Origin: Nitrososphaerota archaeon
GTDB lineage: Archaea > Thermoproteota > Nitrososphaeria > Nitrososphaerales > UBA183
Direction of reading: 5' to 3'
DNA length: 64,000 bases
Assembly (NCBI GenBank): GCA_029785235.1
Contig: JAFMAA010000002.1
Coordinates: 124,001 to 188,000 of the forward strand
Below the pieces are notes generated by a model. That model did no database searches, was not told where the DNA came from, and saw nothing but the letters and a program-made list of their open reading frames with translations. The position numbers and the translations under genes are program-made. Position 1 is the stretch's first letter; each line of letters begins with the position of its first letter. This document shows, piece by piece, positions 54,064-63,277 of the stretch.

Positions 54064-55221
54064 ATGTCAGAGCCCAGGAACTCGCAGCTGGCTCTGATCG
54101 CCATGGGCCTCTGCAACAACGGGCCTGATCTGACAAAGATTTCGGAAAGCATAGGGATGCCGCTTGACGAACTCAGACGGAAGTACTGGAGGTACTTCGT
54201 GGCGAGAAACATGAAAGTCCAGGCGCTGCCGAGCATAGCGAAGTTAGGGCTCCGAAGGGTCCTGACGGTCATAGAACTGAGCCCAAGGCATACCAAGTTC
54301 TTCGATGCCATGCAGCATGTCGGAAGCATGTTGTACATGACGTCTCTTTCGGAAACGACGATCCCGTTTGTGTACGCCGCTTACTTCACGCTCCCTTCTG
54401 AAGAGGAAGGGCGGATCAAGGACTGTTTTTCAGACATTCTCGCGCATTTCGACGTGCGTGAGATCAATTGGAATTCGTTCGCTTCGTACAGGCGCGTCCC
54501 TATGAATGTAGAGTGCTTCGACTTCGAGCGTTCGATGTGGAACGACTCCCCCAGTAGTGTGGAGCTGCCTGACATGAAGCCCGTGAGCGACCAGTACCGA
54601 TGGGATGAAAGCGGCGGTCGCTTCGACAGGATCGACGTTTCCATCGTACGGAATCTCGAGTACGATGCTGCAGTGAGCGCAAACCAGATCTCGAGGAGTT
54701 TAGCGAGTGGGCTGGCGCACAAGACGGGCAACACCGGCCGCGACAGGCTGGGCAAGGTCGTGTGCTACCACAAGGCCAGGCATGTGCTCAGGCGAGGCCT
54801 CGTCAACGGGTATTCGATCGACTGGACCCGTGCCGCACGAGTCACCAATGGTGTCTGGCAACCGATTACGCGGTATGTCAACATCAACGTGGTCACTGAC
54901 AGGCTGGCTCGAGGCGAGCTCGGGGCAATGGCCTCGACTGCTTCGGCCGTCCCATTCCTGTGGTCTGAAGCCAGCGGCGCTGGCAAGTACTTCGCCAGGT
55001 TTCATGTCCCGTGCTGCAAGGCTGAAGGCGTACGAACAAAGCTGACCGAGCTCTCAAGCGTCGACAACACGTTGATAGAACTCAACGGGAGAAGCGTGAC
55101 GTTCGGGCTCAACACGTCGTTCTATGATGATAACGCCGGATGGGCGTTCGACGAAGTGCCCGTCGCCTCGGCCATCAAGGAGAGGATGCTCGACGCGTAC
55201 GTGCCGCCGGCGCTTCTATAG
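54064..55221 (+). CDS. Double-HTH regulator paralogue 3
   Basis: 385 residues, the most diverged copy. First HTH near 20-45 (LTKISESIGMPLDELRRKYW), then KLGLRRVLTVIEL near 62. The second HTH region is near 180-225 (FDRIDVSIVRNLEYDAAVS) and contains a longer linker (GLAHKTGNTGRD) before VVCYHKARHVLRRGLVNGYS. The end block GWAFDEVPVASAIK matches the other two. The ATG fits TATA box 54031-54038. It faces the DUF1286-like gene and overlaps its end by 6 bases. The three copies lie on both sides of the transfer genes. Confidence 0.6.
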   Translation: MSEPRNSQLALIAMGLCNNGPDLTKISESIGMPLDELRRKYWRYFVARNMKVQALPSIAKLGLRRVLTVIELSPRHTKFFDAMQHVGSMLYMTSLSETTIPFVYAAYFTLPSEEEGRIKDCFSDILAHFDVREINWNSFASYRRVPMNVECFDFERSMWNDSPSSVELPDMKPVSDQYRWDESGGRFDRIDVSIVRNLEYDAAVSANQISRSLASGLAHKTGNTGRDRLGKVVCYHKARHVLRRGLVNGYSIDWTRAARVTNGVWQPITRYVNINVVTDRLARGELGAMASTASAVPFLWSEASGAGKYFARFHVPCCKAEGVRTKLTELSSVDNTLIELNGRSVTFGLNTSFYDDNAGWAFDEVPVASAIKERMLDAYVPPALL

Positions 55222-55752
55222 TCCGAAGAGGGCAACGACCGACGGCGAAACGATGGCGACATACGCCGCAAGAAGGCCGAGGGCCACGAAGACCGTGTTG
55301 GCTACGGTGTCGTTGTACCTCAGGTGCGCAATAGCGATCCTATGTGTCGTGAAGTAGACTCCGGCCTGCGTCATAGAGTCAAGAAACAGGTGGTTGTAGG
55401 CCACGTAGACGCCGGCTGCGAACAGCCATATGGTGGCTGGAAGCGTGAAGTGGTAGACCGTCACCGTTGACGCTGGAAGCAATGCGAAGTAGTTGACTGC
55501 GTAGTAGAACGGCACTGCCGACAGGAGCCCCCACAGTGGTGCAGTGAACACAGAGTGGGTCCTGGGCATCCTTACAGGGATGTTGTTTCTCATGGAGTGG
55601 CCAAGCCGGTCTATGAGGTGGTTGGCGAGCCATGCCAGGCAAAGGAGCACGACGGCGACGGTGTTCTTGTACAGTTCCGCCGATGGGACGAAGCAAAACG
55701 TGCCCAGTAGGAGGGTTCCATAGGAAAAGGTCGTATGGGTGAAAAGGCGCAT
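55216..55752 (-). CDS. DUF1286/YdjM-like membrane protein
   Basis: 178 residues with about four membrane helices and three polar signatures: NHLIDRLGH near residue 44, PRTHSVFTAPLWG near 64, and YNHLFLDSMTQAGVY near 118. These HxxxD/H motifs mark the YdjM/DUF457 membrane family; the DUF1286 branch is well known from archaeal plasmids and viruses. The histidines and aspartates suggest a membrane metal-dependent hydrolase. The leaderless ATG fits TATA box 55777-55786. It supports a mobile replicon; a specific reaction is not known. Confidence 0.7.
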   Translation of the reverse strand: MRLFTHTTFSYGTLLLGTFCFVPSAELYKNTVAVVLLCLAWLANHLIDRLGHSMRNNIPVRMPRTHSVFTAPLWGLLSAVPFYYAVNYFALLPASTVTVYHFTLPATIWLFAAGVYVAYNHLFLDSMTQAGVYFTTHRIAIAHLRYNDTVANTVFVALGLLAAYVAIVSPSVVALFGL

Positions 55753-55813
55753 CTACACTGGAAGAGAACGAGCAGCGCTAAAAGAGCGGGAAACCGCAGC
55801 CGTGGGACCGCGG

Positions 55814-56557
55814 TCAGTAGGCCGACACGAGAGCCCGCTCGAGCAGGTTCTGGAGCTCTATGGTGTTGGTCTTGACGTCGAATCCGTTGCAGTGGAGCGT
55901 GAGAGAGTCTGGCATGTCGTTGACGGCGGTGAACTTGCCGCCAGGGTTGACGCCTTTGAGTGCAAGCACTGCCTTTCCGAGCAGTTCGTTGACGACCGAG
56001 TACATTGGGTCGGTGATCTTGTTGCACCTGACGCAGTTGACAGTGCGCTTGAACTTCAGCTCGGCGCAGTGTTGGCAGTGAGACGTACGCAGCTCGAGTG
56101 CATCGGATATCGGGATCAGGTGCACCACCCCTGAGAGTTCATGTGACCAGTGGAAGTTGAGGGACATCATGAAGTCACGGACGTGTTTGGCCGTAGCAGC
56201 AGGGGAATAGATTGTAGCGTAGTTGTCAGCGTCTGCCGGGTCCATTTCGAGGTGGACTTTCTCGACAGGGATGATCTCTGCGTCGTCTGTACACATGGCG
56301 TTGACCACCTGTCCATCGACGACATCGACCACAGCGGGCTTGGTGTCCATGCAAAGCTTCATGACGGAGTCGTAGCTGTTGTCTGGAAGCCTGAGCGTCA
56401 CGACCGTGTTGAGCGGTTTCAGGTCGAAGAACCGCTTGGTCATAAGATGCAGGATCCTGACTTTGACCGAGTTGGGCGTGAGTTTGACTATGTCCACTAG
56501 GTAGCGCATCTGCTCGCCACTGCCTGCCGCCTGCTCTACGTTACCTGCCGAGCTCAT
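55814..56557 (-). CDS. Unknown protein with a four-cysteine zinc motif
   Basis: 247 residues from the ATG at 56557, which lies 28 nt from the TATA box at 56581-56590; an upstream in-frame ATG at 56575 would precede the expected transcript start. Two halves: an alpha/beta part to about 150 (YLVDIVKLTPNSVKVRILHLM, VVTLRLPDNSYDS) and a zinc finger (CQHCAELKFKRTVNCVRCNK) near 173-193. The end is helical. RPA and some OB-fold proteins have such a finger before a final OB-fold, so a ssDNA-binding role is possible since no SSB was seen. That is weak. It follows polB by 114 bp. Confidence 0.45.
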   Translation of the reverse strand: MSSAGNVEQAAGSGEQMRYLVDIVKLTPNSVKVRILHLMTKRFFDLKPLNTVVTLRLPDNSYDSVMKLCMDTKPAVVDVVDGQVVNAMCTDDAEIIPVEKVHLEMDPADADNYATIYSPAATAKHVRDFMMSLNFHWSHELSGVVHLIPISDALELRTSHCQHCAELKFKRTVNCVRCNKITDPMYSVVNELLGKAVLALKGVNPGGKFTAVNDMPDSLTLHCNGFDVKTNTIELQNLLERALVSAY

Positions 56558-56670
56558 CGGTTCTATTTTCGTCATTTGGCTATTTAAGCATAGGGGCAAA
56601 ATAAGCCCAAATCAGGCTTTTTCGACCGATTTAGAAGTAAATCATGGCCTGATATAGATTCGCGGTCAGC

Positions 56671-59600
56671 TCAGTCCCAGAAGGCATCAAGGGATTGTGC
56701 AGAGGGTTTGGTTTGCGGTGGTGACAGTGACTCGTCGTCCAGATTCAGGCTAAGCGGGTCGAATATCTGGGCAAACGTAGAAATGAACATGCCCTTGTAC
56801 TTGTCATAGTCTATCTCTTCGTTTTCGACGAATTCCAAAGGTTTGGCAGAGATCTTGGCGTCGCGGGCCTTCTTCTCTTCCTTTGTCAGTTCGTGATCGA
56901 GGAGTGCATCTCCAATATTGTCGTCCCTCTTGAGCTTCTGAGGTTTGACCTTCACAAAAGTTATGGTATCGCCTTCTTGAACGTCACGGCCGGCTTCCAC
57001 CAAGAACTTCGCCGCTTGTACGTGTTGCGGGGTGCTCTTTGTGTAACTCTCGATAGGTGCTGTCATCTTCATGTGAACTGCCAACTCCTTCGCCTGAACC
57101 TCGTTGGTGCTGAGCTTCCTATATCGCTCTGTGGCTAGCTCCATGAGCTTCTTCTTAGTCGGTTCCACATCATCTACAGTTTTTATGTTAACGATGTCAT
57201 TAACCGCTGCCATGAACGCTTCGCGGATATATGGCGGGTTATTCGATTTTTTGCCAGTTAAACCTTTGATAACAGGCTTGCCATCCAAGAGCACTCCCAG
57301 GTAGTTCTTCTTCCTTGAGCTGAGCAGAGCCAGTTTGTAGGTCTTGTCTATTTCGAGGTCTAGCCTAAGAACATCATGGGCCCATTTGATTGTTTCCACC
57401 AACTGGTCATCTGTGGGGGCGTGGATGAAAATCGAGTCAGTGTCCCCCCCTATGATTCGCATGCCAAGCTCCTTGCATTTATCCTGAACGCGAGTGATAG
57501 CGTCTCTTCCAACTGCAGCTGTCGACTCGGCAACTGGTACACAAAATAGACCAAAACCTGCAAAACCAGTTACGCCATAGGATTGACCAACAGGTGCGAA
57601 TTTGCCATTCCTTCCAGCAATTACAGTATGGTTGCGCTTGGTGGTTACGCAGTATACTAGGCCATCGTACTGGACCTTTGATACGTATCTGTGGTGTTCC
57701 AATGCAGCACGTGTCAGCTTGACCCCAGATCTTGAAAAAGAGACCCTGTAGACTCCTGCGTGGGCGTCAAATCGGTTACTGACCTTGCAACCAAGAAGGC
57801 AGCAGATTGCAGTAACCTCTTCTGCCAATCGTTTGCTCTTGGTTGTGTATAATGCTTGCCTTCGAGTCCCATCCCCTCTGTATGCGGCTGAGAAGAACCA
57901 GTAGGCCAGAGAAGGGTCTTCAAAAACAAACCTTGGAACCTTCTTGTGAGCCGCCGTGTGGGGGACACCAGCTACATAGCAATTCTCTGCAATGAAGTCA
58001 TGGATGATTCCGTTTGAAATATAAAACCCTCTGCTGTTGGATGAGTATTGGATATTCATTTCTTCAAGTATGGCGGTTATTTGCTTCCTATACGATTCAC
58101 CATTAGGATTACCAGCGCCTGGTGACTGCGCTATGAACGTAACCATTGCTTTGCCCCTCGTATGTCCATTTACATAATGTCTTGGCTTGGAAGTATACAA
58201 TGAGCCCTCTGATACCACCCACCCACATAACTGTGCAAAGCGAATTGCATCAACACGAGCAAACACCTTTGATGATTGGTGCATTCCAAGCATCACAATT
58301 CCGCCTTTGTTTTTCACTGTGTCAATATCATCTTCAGTCACTACTTTCGAAGGAACCTTGTAACAAGAACCGAATTTGCTCCAGCGATCAGACTTTGCTT
58401 TGTACACGATCCCATATCTACGAATCTTTGATTGTAGAGGATGTGGCAGTTTTCTGAACCAATTGGACAATCTCTCGCCCCCCGAATAGATGATTGCAAA
58501 AGCTCCTACTCTTTGAGCTGACGGGAGCAAAGAAAATAATCCAGGGCCTATCTGTCCAATGGCACCGCCAACCCGTGGTATCGACATGTTGGTGGTATTG
58601 TATACTTCTTCTGCTGTAAGGAATAATGCTGTTGAACCATTGGACTTGATGTCAGTCACTAGCATGCGGTGGTTAGGTGTAACCATCAGATCCAGAAACC
58701 GCTTGTTTTTGAAATGGTAGAGAGGGCCGTGATATCCAAAGCGTTGAACTTCCACTACCAGATCTCGTTCTACACGTAACGACTCGGGATTGACGTTGAG
58801 AACTTCGTCGCCGACTTTCATTTCTTTAATGTTCTTGATTCCAGTAGGCGTGATGACACCTGTGTCGCCAGTAAAACATGCGTTCAGGTAGACCTTGAGA
58901 GACTGGGCAATAGTGTTGGCTGTGTCCCGTTCATCATCGGTTGCACTGTTAATCTTGGAAAGTGGTTTGTACAATAATACACGGAGGTCACGAAGGGCTC
59001 CAATCATCAAACTAATCACCCCTATCTTCTTCTTGCAAGACCAATGCTGTGTCCCGGGGATGATGTTAGCCTTACACTCTTCGTGTGTACAGTTGACCGT
59101 ATCAAAAGAAAGATTCCAATTGCGTATACTTGTAGGGTAAAGGCTTGCAAAATCAAGCACCTTGACGTCGAAGTAGACACCTGGAACCGGGTCAACCACA
59201 ATTGCTCCCTGGTATTGTTTTCCCTTGATTATTGCAGTGGTAGACGCACCGCCCTTCGATTCAAGGTCTTTCCTGTTAGGGATCAATAGGTTTCGTTTCT
59301 TCATCTGATAGTACAGCATTGATTTGATCCATGTTGAGATGCCGTGTCTCGATATGTCGTCCATGGGCATCATCGACGTACGTGAGAAGAGGACGAGCAT
59401 CTTGAGTGCTAGCTGCGACTGCCTGGAGGCGAGCCTGTGGGTGAGGATAGAGTCCTGTATGGAGTAGTCGATGAGCTGCTCGTAGGTCAGTGCCGACATG
59501 TCACCCTTGGTAGGGATCTCTACCTTGCCCTCGCCGAGCAGGGCTTCTGATATAGCGTCGAGCGTGAATTCATGGTACCGCCCTTCGTAGACATAATTGG

Positions 59601-60576
59601 CGACTGACTTGTTGGAGTGGAACTTGTAGAGATCTATGTGGATGCCGACCTTCAGGGACACCTCCGTGTCCTTCGGCTTCTTACCGGGCTTTACCTTGAA
59701 CGGGGTCTTCAGCCCCAGCGCTTTGGCGCGGTTCTGAATGTACGTGAGGTCGAAAGCGTCGCCGTTGAAAGTGACAAGGAACGGGTACTCCTCGATCCTC
59801 TTGAGAACGGCAGCGAGCAGCAACTTCTCCGTGGCGTGGTACACTATCCCAAAGTCCCGCTCGAGATGGGGGTGCTTCCCCTTGGTGTAGACATGGACCT
59901 CCTTGACGCCCCCGTCGCCGACCAGCGACACGGCAATGATCGGCATTATCGCGACCTCTGGGTTGGGAACCTTGTACGCCTGCTCGTTCCATGTCTCTAT
60001 GTCGAGGGCAAGGACCTTGAATTTGGGGATGGGCTGGTCGAAGAGCGCCACCCACTCCGTGAACACCTGCTTTGCCTCGTCTGTCATGCCGGGCGTAGCA
60101 AGGACCTTTGCAAGCAGCCTGTCGGCGCCTTCGGACGTCTTGAACGTGGATGGGACGAGCTGCCCATCGTCCCCGTCGAAGTACGTTCCAGGGACCGTCT
60201 TTGTGTCGTAGAGGAAGTTAAGGTACGTCCTGATGTCGGCCTCGTGGGCGTCTACAATGTCCCTCAGCCCGACCTTCCCTCTGGCCTGGCTCCCGGATAT
60301 GGCCAGTGGGTCGTCAACCACCACCTTCGTGACCTCTATCGCCTTGTCGGTTAGTGGGTCGATGAGGGACATTGGAGAAAGTTTGACGATGGACGGAACA
60401 GAGTTCCTGAGCTTCTCAAGCTCCTGCCGCGGAGCCAGCGATATGAAGTACGGCAAGAACCCCGTGTTGGCGAAGACAACACGGATCTGGTCTGTGACGG
60501 TGTCGTAGAACTTCAGCCCGACCTTCTTTAGCTTGCCGTCGTAGAACGACGAGACCAGGACGTACCTGTTGTTCAC
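56671..60576 (-). CDS. polB: Family B DNA polymerase with an intein
   Basis: 1301 residues, about 869 after removal of the 432-residue intein. Exonuclease motifs: LALDIETW near 190, FNGDAFDLTY near 270, YSIQDSIL near 370. Polymerase motifs: A is LDFASLYPTSI near 475, B is KVYLNA then SYG split by the intein, C is GGDTDSIFI, then RKKNYLG. The N-terminal domain (1-180) is in line with archaeal PolB and proofreading appears intact. GTG start fits TATA box 60595-60605, leaderless. It has no family neighbour in a replication operon; zinc-motif and SWIM genes flank it. Confidence 0.96.
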   Translation of the reverse strand: MNNRYVLVSSFYDGKLKKVGLKFYDTVTDQIRVVFANTGFLPYFISLAPRQELEKLRNSVPSIVKLSPMSLIDPLTDKAIEVTKVVVDDPLAISGSQARGKVGLRDIVDAHEADIRTYLNFLYDTKTVPGTYFDGDDGQLVPSTFKTSEGADRLLAKVLATPGMTDEAKQVFTEWVALFDQPIPKFKVLALDIETWNEQAYKVPNPEVAIMPIIAVSLVGDGGVKEVHVYTKGKHPHLERDFGIVYHATEKLLLAAVLKRIEEYPFLVTFNGDAFDLTYIQNRAKALGLKTPFKVKPGKKPKDTEVSLKVGIHIDLYKFHSNKSVANYVYEGRYHEFTLDAISEALLGEGKVEIPTKGDMSALTYEQLIDYSIQDSILTHRLASRQSQLALKMLVLFSRTSMMPMDDISRHGISTWIKSMLYYQMKKRNLLIPNRKDLESKGGASTTAIIKGKQYQGAIVVDPVPGVYFDVKVLDFASLYPTSIRNWNLSFDTVNCTHEECKANIIPGTQHWSCKKKIGVISLMIGALRDLRVLLYKPLSKINSATDDERDTANTIAQSLKVYLNACFTGDTGVITPTGIKNIKEMKVGDEVLNVNPESLRVERDLVVEVQRFGYHGPLYHFKNKRFLDLMVTPNHRMLVTDIKSNGSTALFLTAEEVYNTTNMSIPRVGGAIGQIGPGLFSLLPSAQRVGAFAIIYSGGERLSNWFRKLPHPLQSKIRRYGIVYKAKSDRWSKFGSCYKVPSKVVTEDDIDTVKNKGGIVMLGMHQSSKVFARVDAIRFAQLCGWVVSEGSLYTSKPRHYVNGHTRGKAMVTFIAQSPGAGNPNGESYRKQITAILEEMNIQYSSNSRGFYISNGIIHDFIAENCYVAGVPHTAAHKKVPRFVFEDPSLAYWFFSAAYRGDGTRRQALYTTKSKRLAEEVTAICCLLGCKVSNRFDAHAGVYRVSFSRSGVKLTRAALEHHRYVSKVQYDGLVYCVTTKRNHTVIAGRNGKFAPVGQSYGVTGFAGFGLFCVPVAESTAAVGRDAITRVQDKCKELGMRIIGGDTDSIFIHAPTDDQLVETIKWAHDVLRLDLEIDKTYKLALLSSRKKNYLGVLLDGKPVIKGLTGKKSNNPPYIREAFMAAVNDIVNIKTVDDVEPTKKKLMELATERYRKLSTNEVQAKELAVHMKMTAPIESYTKSTPQHVQAAKFLVEAGRDVQEGDTITFVKVKPQKLKRDDNIGDALLDHELTKEEKKARDAKISAKPLEFVENEEIDYDKYKGMFISTFAQIFDPLSLNLDDESLSPPQTKPSAQSLDAFWD
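57583..58878 (-). other. Intein in PolB motif B with unusual C-terminal Gln
   Basis: 432 residues from Cys1 (CFTGDTGVITPTGIKNI) to Gln, before SYGVTGF. Block B is MVTPNHRMLV. Two endonuclease motifs are recognisable, LCGWVVSEGSL and FFSAAYRGDG, the first with Glu instead of Asp. The C-terminal block reads VIAGRNGKFAPVGQ; the usual penultimate His and final Asn are replaced by Gly and Gln. Some inteins with terminal Gln are known to splice, but the missing His makes activity uncertain. Confidence 0.9.
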
Positions 60577-60614
60577 AGGTACAGTGGATTACCTATGATT
60601 TAACGCAGAAGCTC

Positions 60615-60992
60615 CTATACTTCTCTCCCAAAGCTCCGGACCACTATGTCTCTGGACAGAGCCGAGATGAAAAGGTCGTACTCGTCATCGTGGAAAGTGA
60701 CTGTGTCGAAGCCGAGCTTCTCAGCCATCTTGTAGGCGAGAAGGTGATGGCAGAATTCCTCCTTCTTTCGCATCACGTTGAAGAAGAAGTCACCGCAGGA
60801 ACAATATGGCCTCACGGGGTCTACGACCTCGTCGCCGGCGAACCCCACGACGGTGTAGATGGTGGTGTTGCTAGGGACGAACACGTGCTTCTTGGCACCG
60901 CCCGCGGCGACCAAGGCAGCTGCCTTGTCGAACCTCCGTCCATACCATTGGAACTCTGGGAACATTACCTTGATTTCTTCTTCCGTCCTCAC
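60615..60992 (-). CDS. SWIM zinc-finger protein
   Basis: 125 residues with a SWIM motif CSCGDFFFNVMRKKEEFCHH near residue 64-83 (CxC, then CHH). SWIM domains bind DNA or proteins; Sws1-type proteins act with Rad51 paralogues in recombination mediators. A small helical part follows, and the C-terminal is charged. The GTG start fits TATA box 61013-61021. It lies just upstream of polB on the same strand (39 bp before its GTG) although polB has its own TATA box. A link with RadA loading is inference. Confidence 0.82.
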   Translation of the reverse strand: MRTEEEIKVMFPEFQWYGRRFDKAAALVAAGGAKKHVFVPSNTTIYTVVGFAGDEVVDPVRPYCSCGDFFFNVMRKKEEFCHHLLAYKMAEKLGFDTVTFHDDEYDLFISALSRDIVVRSFGREV

Positions 60993-61070
60993 GCACTAGT
61001 ACTACACGTTTCTATTTTAGGCGCACCAAGGGGGTGGTTTGCTTAAATCCCTGATGCAAGGTAACAGATT

Positions 61071-61472
61071 GTGCCCGCATTCTCCGAGTCTCGCATCGTA
61101 CTGAGGTTTGCCAAGGACAACGAGCACACGGCCGCAGCCGCTAGGAAGCAAGATGTTCTTCGCAAGAGGGTCATGGAAATGTCGCCTGCCATAGACGGCT
61201 CTCTGGATTTCATGAACACGGCAGAGCGGCAGTCAGGTAACTCATTCGAAATTAACATCTCGCTGAGCAACTTCAGGACCGGAAAGCATTACAAGGATCT
61301 CGAGCTGTACTACCTCAACCTGTCGTTCGCAGACGTATTGAAGCACGGCCCAGGGGAGGCGCAGAAGAAGCGAGCAGTTGCCATCGAACTGCGGTACATG
61401 GACGACAGTTGCATAGCAGACGTCAGCATGCCGTTATCGCGGCACATCACTGAACTACCAGCTCTGCCCTGA
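61071..61472 (+). CDS. Small protein of unknown function
   Basis: 133 residues, no recognised domain. N-terminal strand-like RIVLRFAKDNE, a helical segment AAAARKQDVLRKRVMEMS, then strands NSFEINISLSNFRTG and AVAIELRYMDDSCIADVSM. No membrane helix, one cysteine. A leaderless GTG lies 27 nt from the TATA box at 61041-61049. It reads in the same direction as the ligase gene 46 bp downstream, which has its own TATA. Kept for the clear promoter and plausible composition. Confidence 0.5.
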   Translation: MPAFSESRIVLRFAKDNEHTAAAARKQDVLRKRVMEMSPAIDGSLDFMNTAERQSGNSFEINISLSNFRTGKHYKDLELYYLNLSFADVLKHGPGEAQKKRAVAIELRYMDDSCIADVSMPLSRHITELPALP

Positions 61473-61518
61473 TAACGCGTAGGGGCCTTATTACTCCAAC
61501 TGTTGATTTAGTGCCAAG

Positions 61519-63276
61519 ATGCTTTACTCGCTGGTCGCAGACTGCTATGAGAAGCTCGAAGCGACCTCAGGGAGGATAAAGACTGTAGAGGCCCTCGCAG
61601 CTCTCCTGAAGCAGACCCCGTCAGACCAGCTGGGGCGGCTCGTCTATCTCACCCAGGGAAAGCTCCGGCCTGACTACGAAGGGGTCGAGCTCGGGATCGC
61701 AGAGAAGCTGGTTATACGGGCGCTGAAAGCCTCTACCGCGCTACCTGACGCCCAGATCGCGAAGTCAGTAGTAGAGAACGGCGATGTCGGCTCTGCTGCA
61801 GAGGACCTGCTGGAGGAAGGGATACAGCAGACGCTCTTCTCCGAGCCGCTTACCCTGGAGACGGTGTACGAAGGGCTCATGAAGATAGCCAAGACCTCAG
61901 GGGAAGGCTCGCTCGACTCCAAGCTGCAGACATTGACGAGCCTGCTCAACGACGCTTCGCCAAAGGAAGCGAAGTTCATAGTCAGGACCGTAATGGGAGT
62001 GCTCAGGCTGGGAGTCGCGGACTACACCATCCTGGATGCCGCGGCGCTGGCCTTCCTCGGCGGCAGGGGGGACAGGCCCAAGCTGGAACAGGCATACAAC
62101 GTCTACCCTGACCTCGGCCACCTGGTGTCGACGATATCGGTGTCGGGGCTGGCAGGGATAGAGTCGGTCAGGATATCGGTCGGGGTGCCCATGCGCCCCA
62201 TGCTGGCCGAAAGGCTACCGACATCGCAGGACATCATCGCGAAGCTGGGCGGAGGGGAAGTGGCTGCCGAATACAAGCTGGACGGGGAGAGGGTGCAGAT
62301 CCACAAGAAGGGGACGAGCGTGAAGCTCTTCTCAAGGAGGCTGGAGGTAGTCACAGACATGTACAGAGACGCCGTAGACCTGACCATCAACAATGTGATG
62401 GCCGACGAGTGCATACTGGAGGCAGAAGTCGTTGCCATGGACAAAGAGACCGGAAAGTACCTCCCTTTCCAGGAGCTGATGCACCGGAGGAGGAAGCACG
62501 GCATCGACGACGCTATGAAGCAATACCCCGTGTCCCTGAACTTCTTCGACGTCCTCTACTCGGACAGTACAGACTACACCACGAAACCATACACAGAGCG
62601 AAGAGCGGCCCTGGAGAGCATTGTGAAGGAGACCGACGGCACGATAATAATGCCGGCACTGAGATCGGCAGACCCGGACGCCATAGACGACTTCATGGCA
62701 GAGTCGCTCGAGAACGGAGGCGAAGGTCTCATGGTAAAGCTCCCGAGTGGGACATACCAGGCAGGAGCCAGAGGGTACCAATGGGTCAAGCTAAAGCGCG
62801 AGTACGCTCCAGGCGTCGCAGACTCCATGGATCTGGTGGTCATAGGCGCGACCAACGGCCAGGGGAGCAGGAGCGGGGTCTATGGAGCGTTCTTGCTGGC
62901 GGTTTATGACAAGGAGAGGGACGTGTTCCAGAGCGTATCGAAGGTCGGGACCGGCTTCAGCGACGACGACCTGAAATCGTTCTATGAAATGCTGCAGCCG
63001 TACAAGTCTGCAGGCAAGCCTGCCAACGTCGACTCAAAGTTCATACCAGACGTATGGTTCAAACCAGAGGTCGTGATAGAGATAGTCCCGTCGGAAATCA
63101 CCCTGTCGCCCCTGCATACAGCGGGCTGGGGCAAGGTGAAGCAAGACGCCGGGCTAGCGCTACGCTTCCCGAAGTTCACCGGAAAAGTCAGAGACGACAA
63201 GCAGGCCCAGGATGCGACCACAGTCACAGAGCTGATCCACATGCAGTCCAACCAGGCCAAGAAGAACCTGGTATAG
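61519..63276 (+). CDS. lig: ATP-dependent DNA ligase
   Basis: 585 residues of the archaeal/eukaryal type. Helical DNA-binding domain to about 220 (GVADYTILDAAALAFL near 170), adenylation domain with the nucleotidyl lysine in AAEYKLDGERVQIH near 252 (motif I), motif III LNFFDVLYSD near 340, motif IV ENGGEGLMVK near 400, motif V QWVKLKREY near 425, and an OB-fold at the end with SGKV. It seals nicks after Okazaki processing and repair. ATG fits TATA box 61487-61496. The C-terminus extends with QDATTVTELIHMQSNQ, typical of archaeal ligases. Confidence 0.96.
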   Translation: MLYSLVADCYEKLEATSGRIKTVEALAALLKQTPSDQLGRLVYLTQGKLRPDYEGVELGIAEKLVIRALKASTALPDAQIAKSVVENGDVGSAAEDLLEEGIQQTLFSEPLTLETVYEGLMKIAKTSGEGSLDSKLQTLTSLLNDASPKEAKFIVRTVMGVLRLGVADYTILDAAALAFLGGRGDRPKLEQAYNVYPDLGHLVSTISVSGLAGIESVRISVGVPMRPMLAERLPTSQDIIAKLGGGEVAAEYKLDGERVQIHKKGTSVKLFSRRLEVVTDMYRDAVDLTINNVMADECILEAEVVAMDKETGKYLPFQELMHRRRKHGIDDAMKQYPVSLNFFDVLYSDSTDYTTKPYTERRAALESIVKETDGTIIMPALRSADPDAIDDFMAESLENGGEGLMVKLPSGTYQAGARGYQWVKLKREYAPGVADSMDLVVIGATNGQGSRSGVYGAFLLAVYDKERDVFQSVSKVGTGFSDDDLKSFYEMLQPYKSAGKPANVDSKFIPDVWFKPEVVIEIVPSEITLSPLHTAGWGKVKQDAGLALRFPKFTGKVRDDKQAQDATTVTELIHMQSNQAKKNLV

Positions 63277-63277
63277 G

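Noticed and set aside
59617..60354. Plus-strand open frame of 245 codons opposite polB
   Set aside because: It mirrors the polB coding sequence; no start context and no plausible domain.
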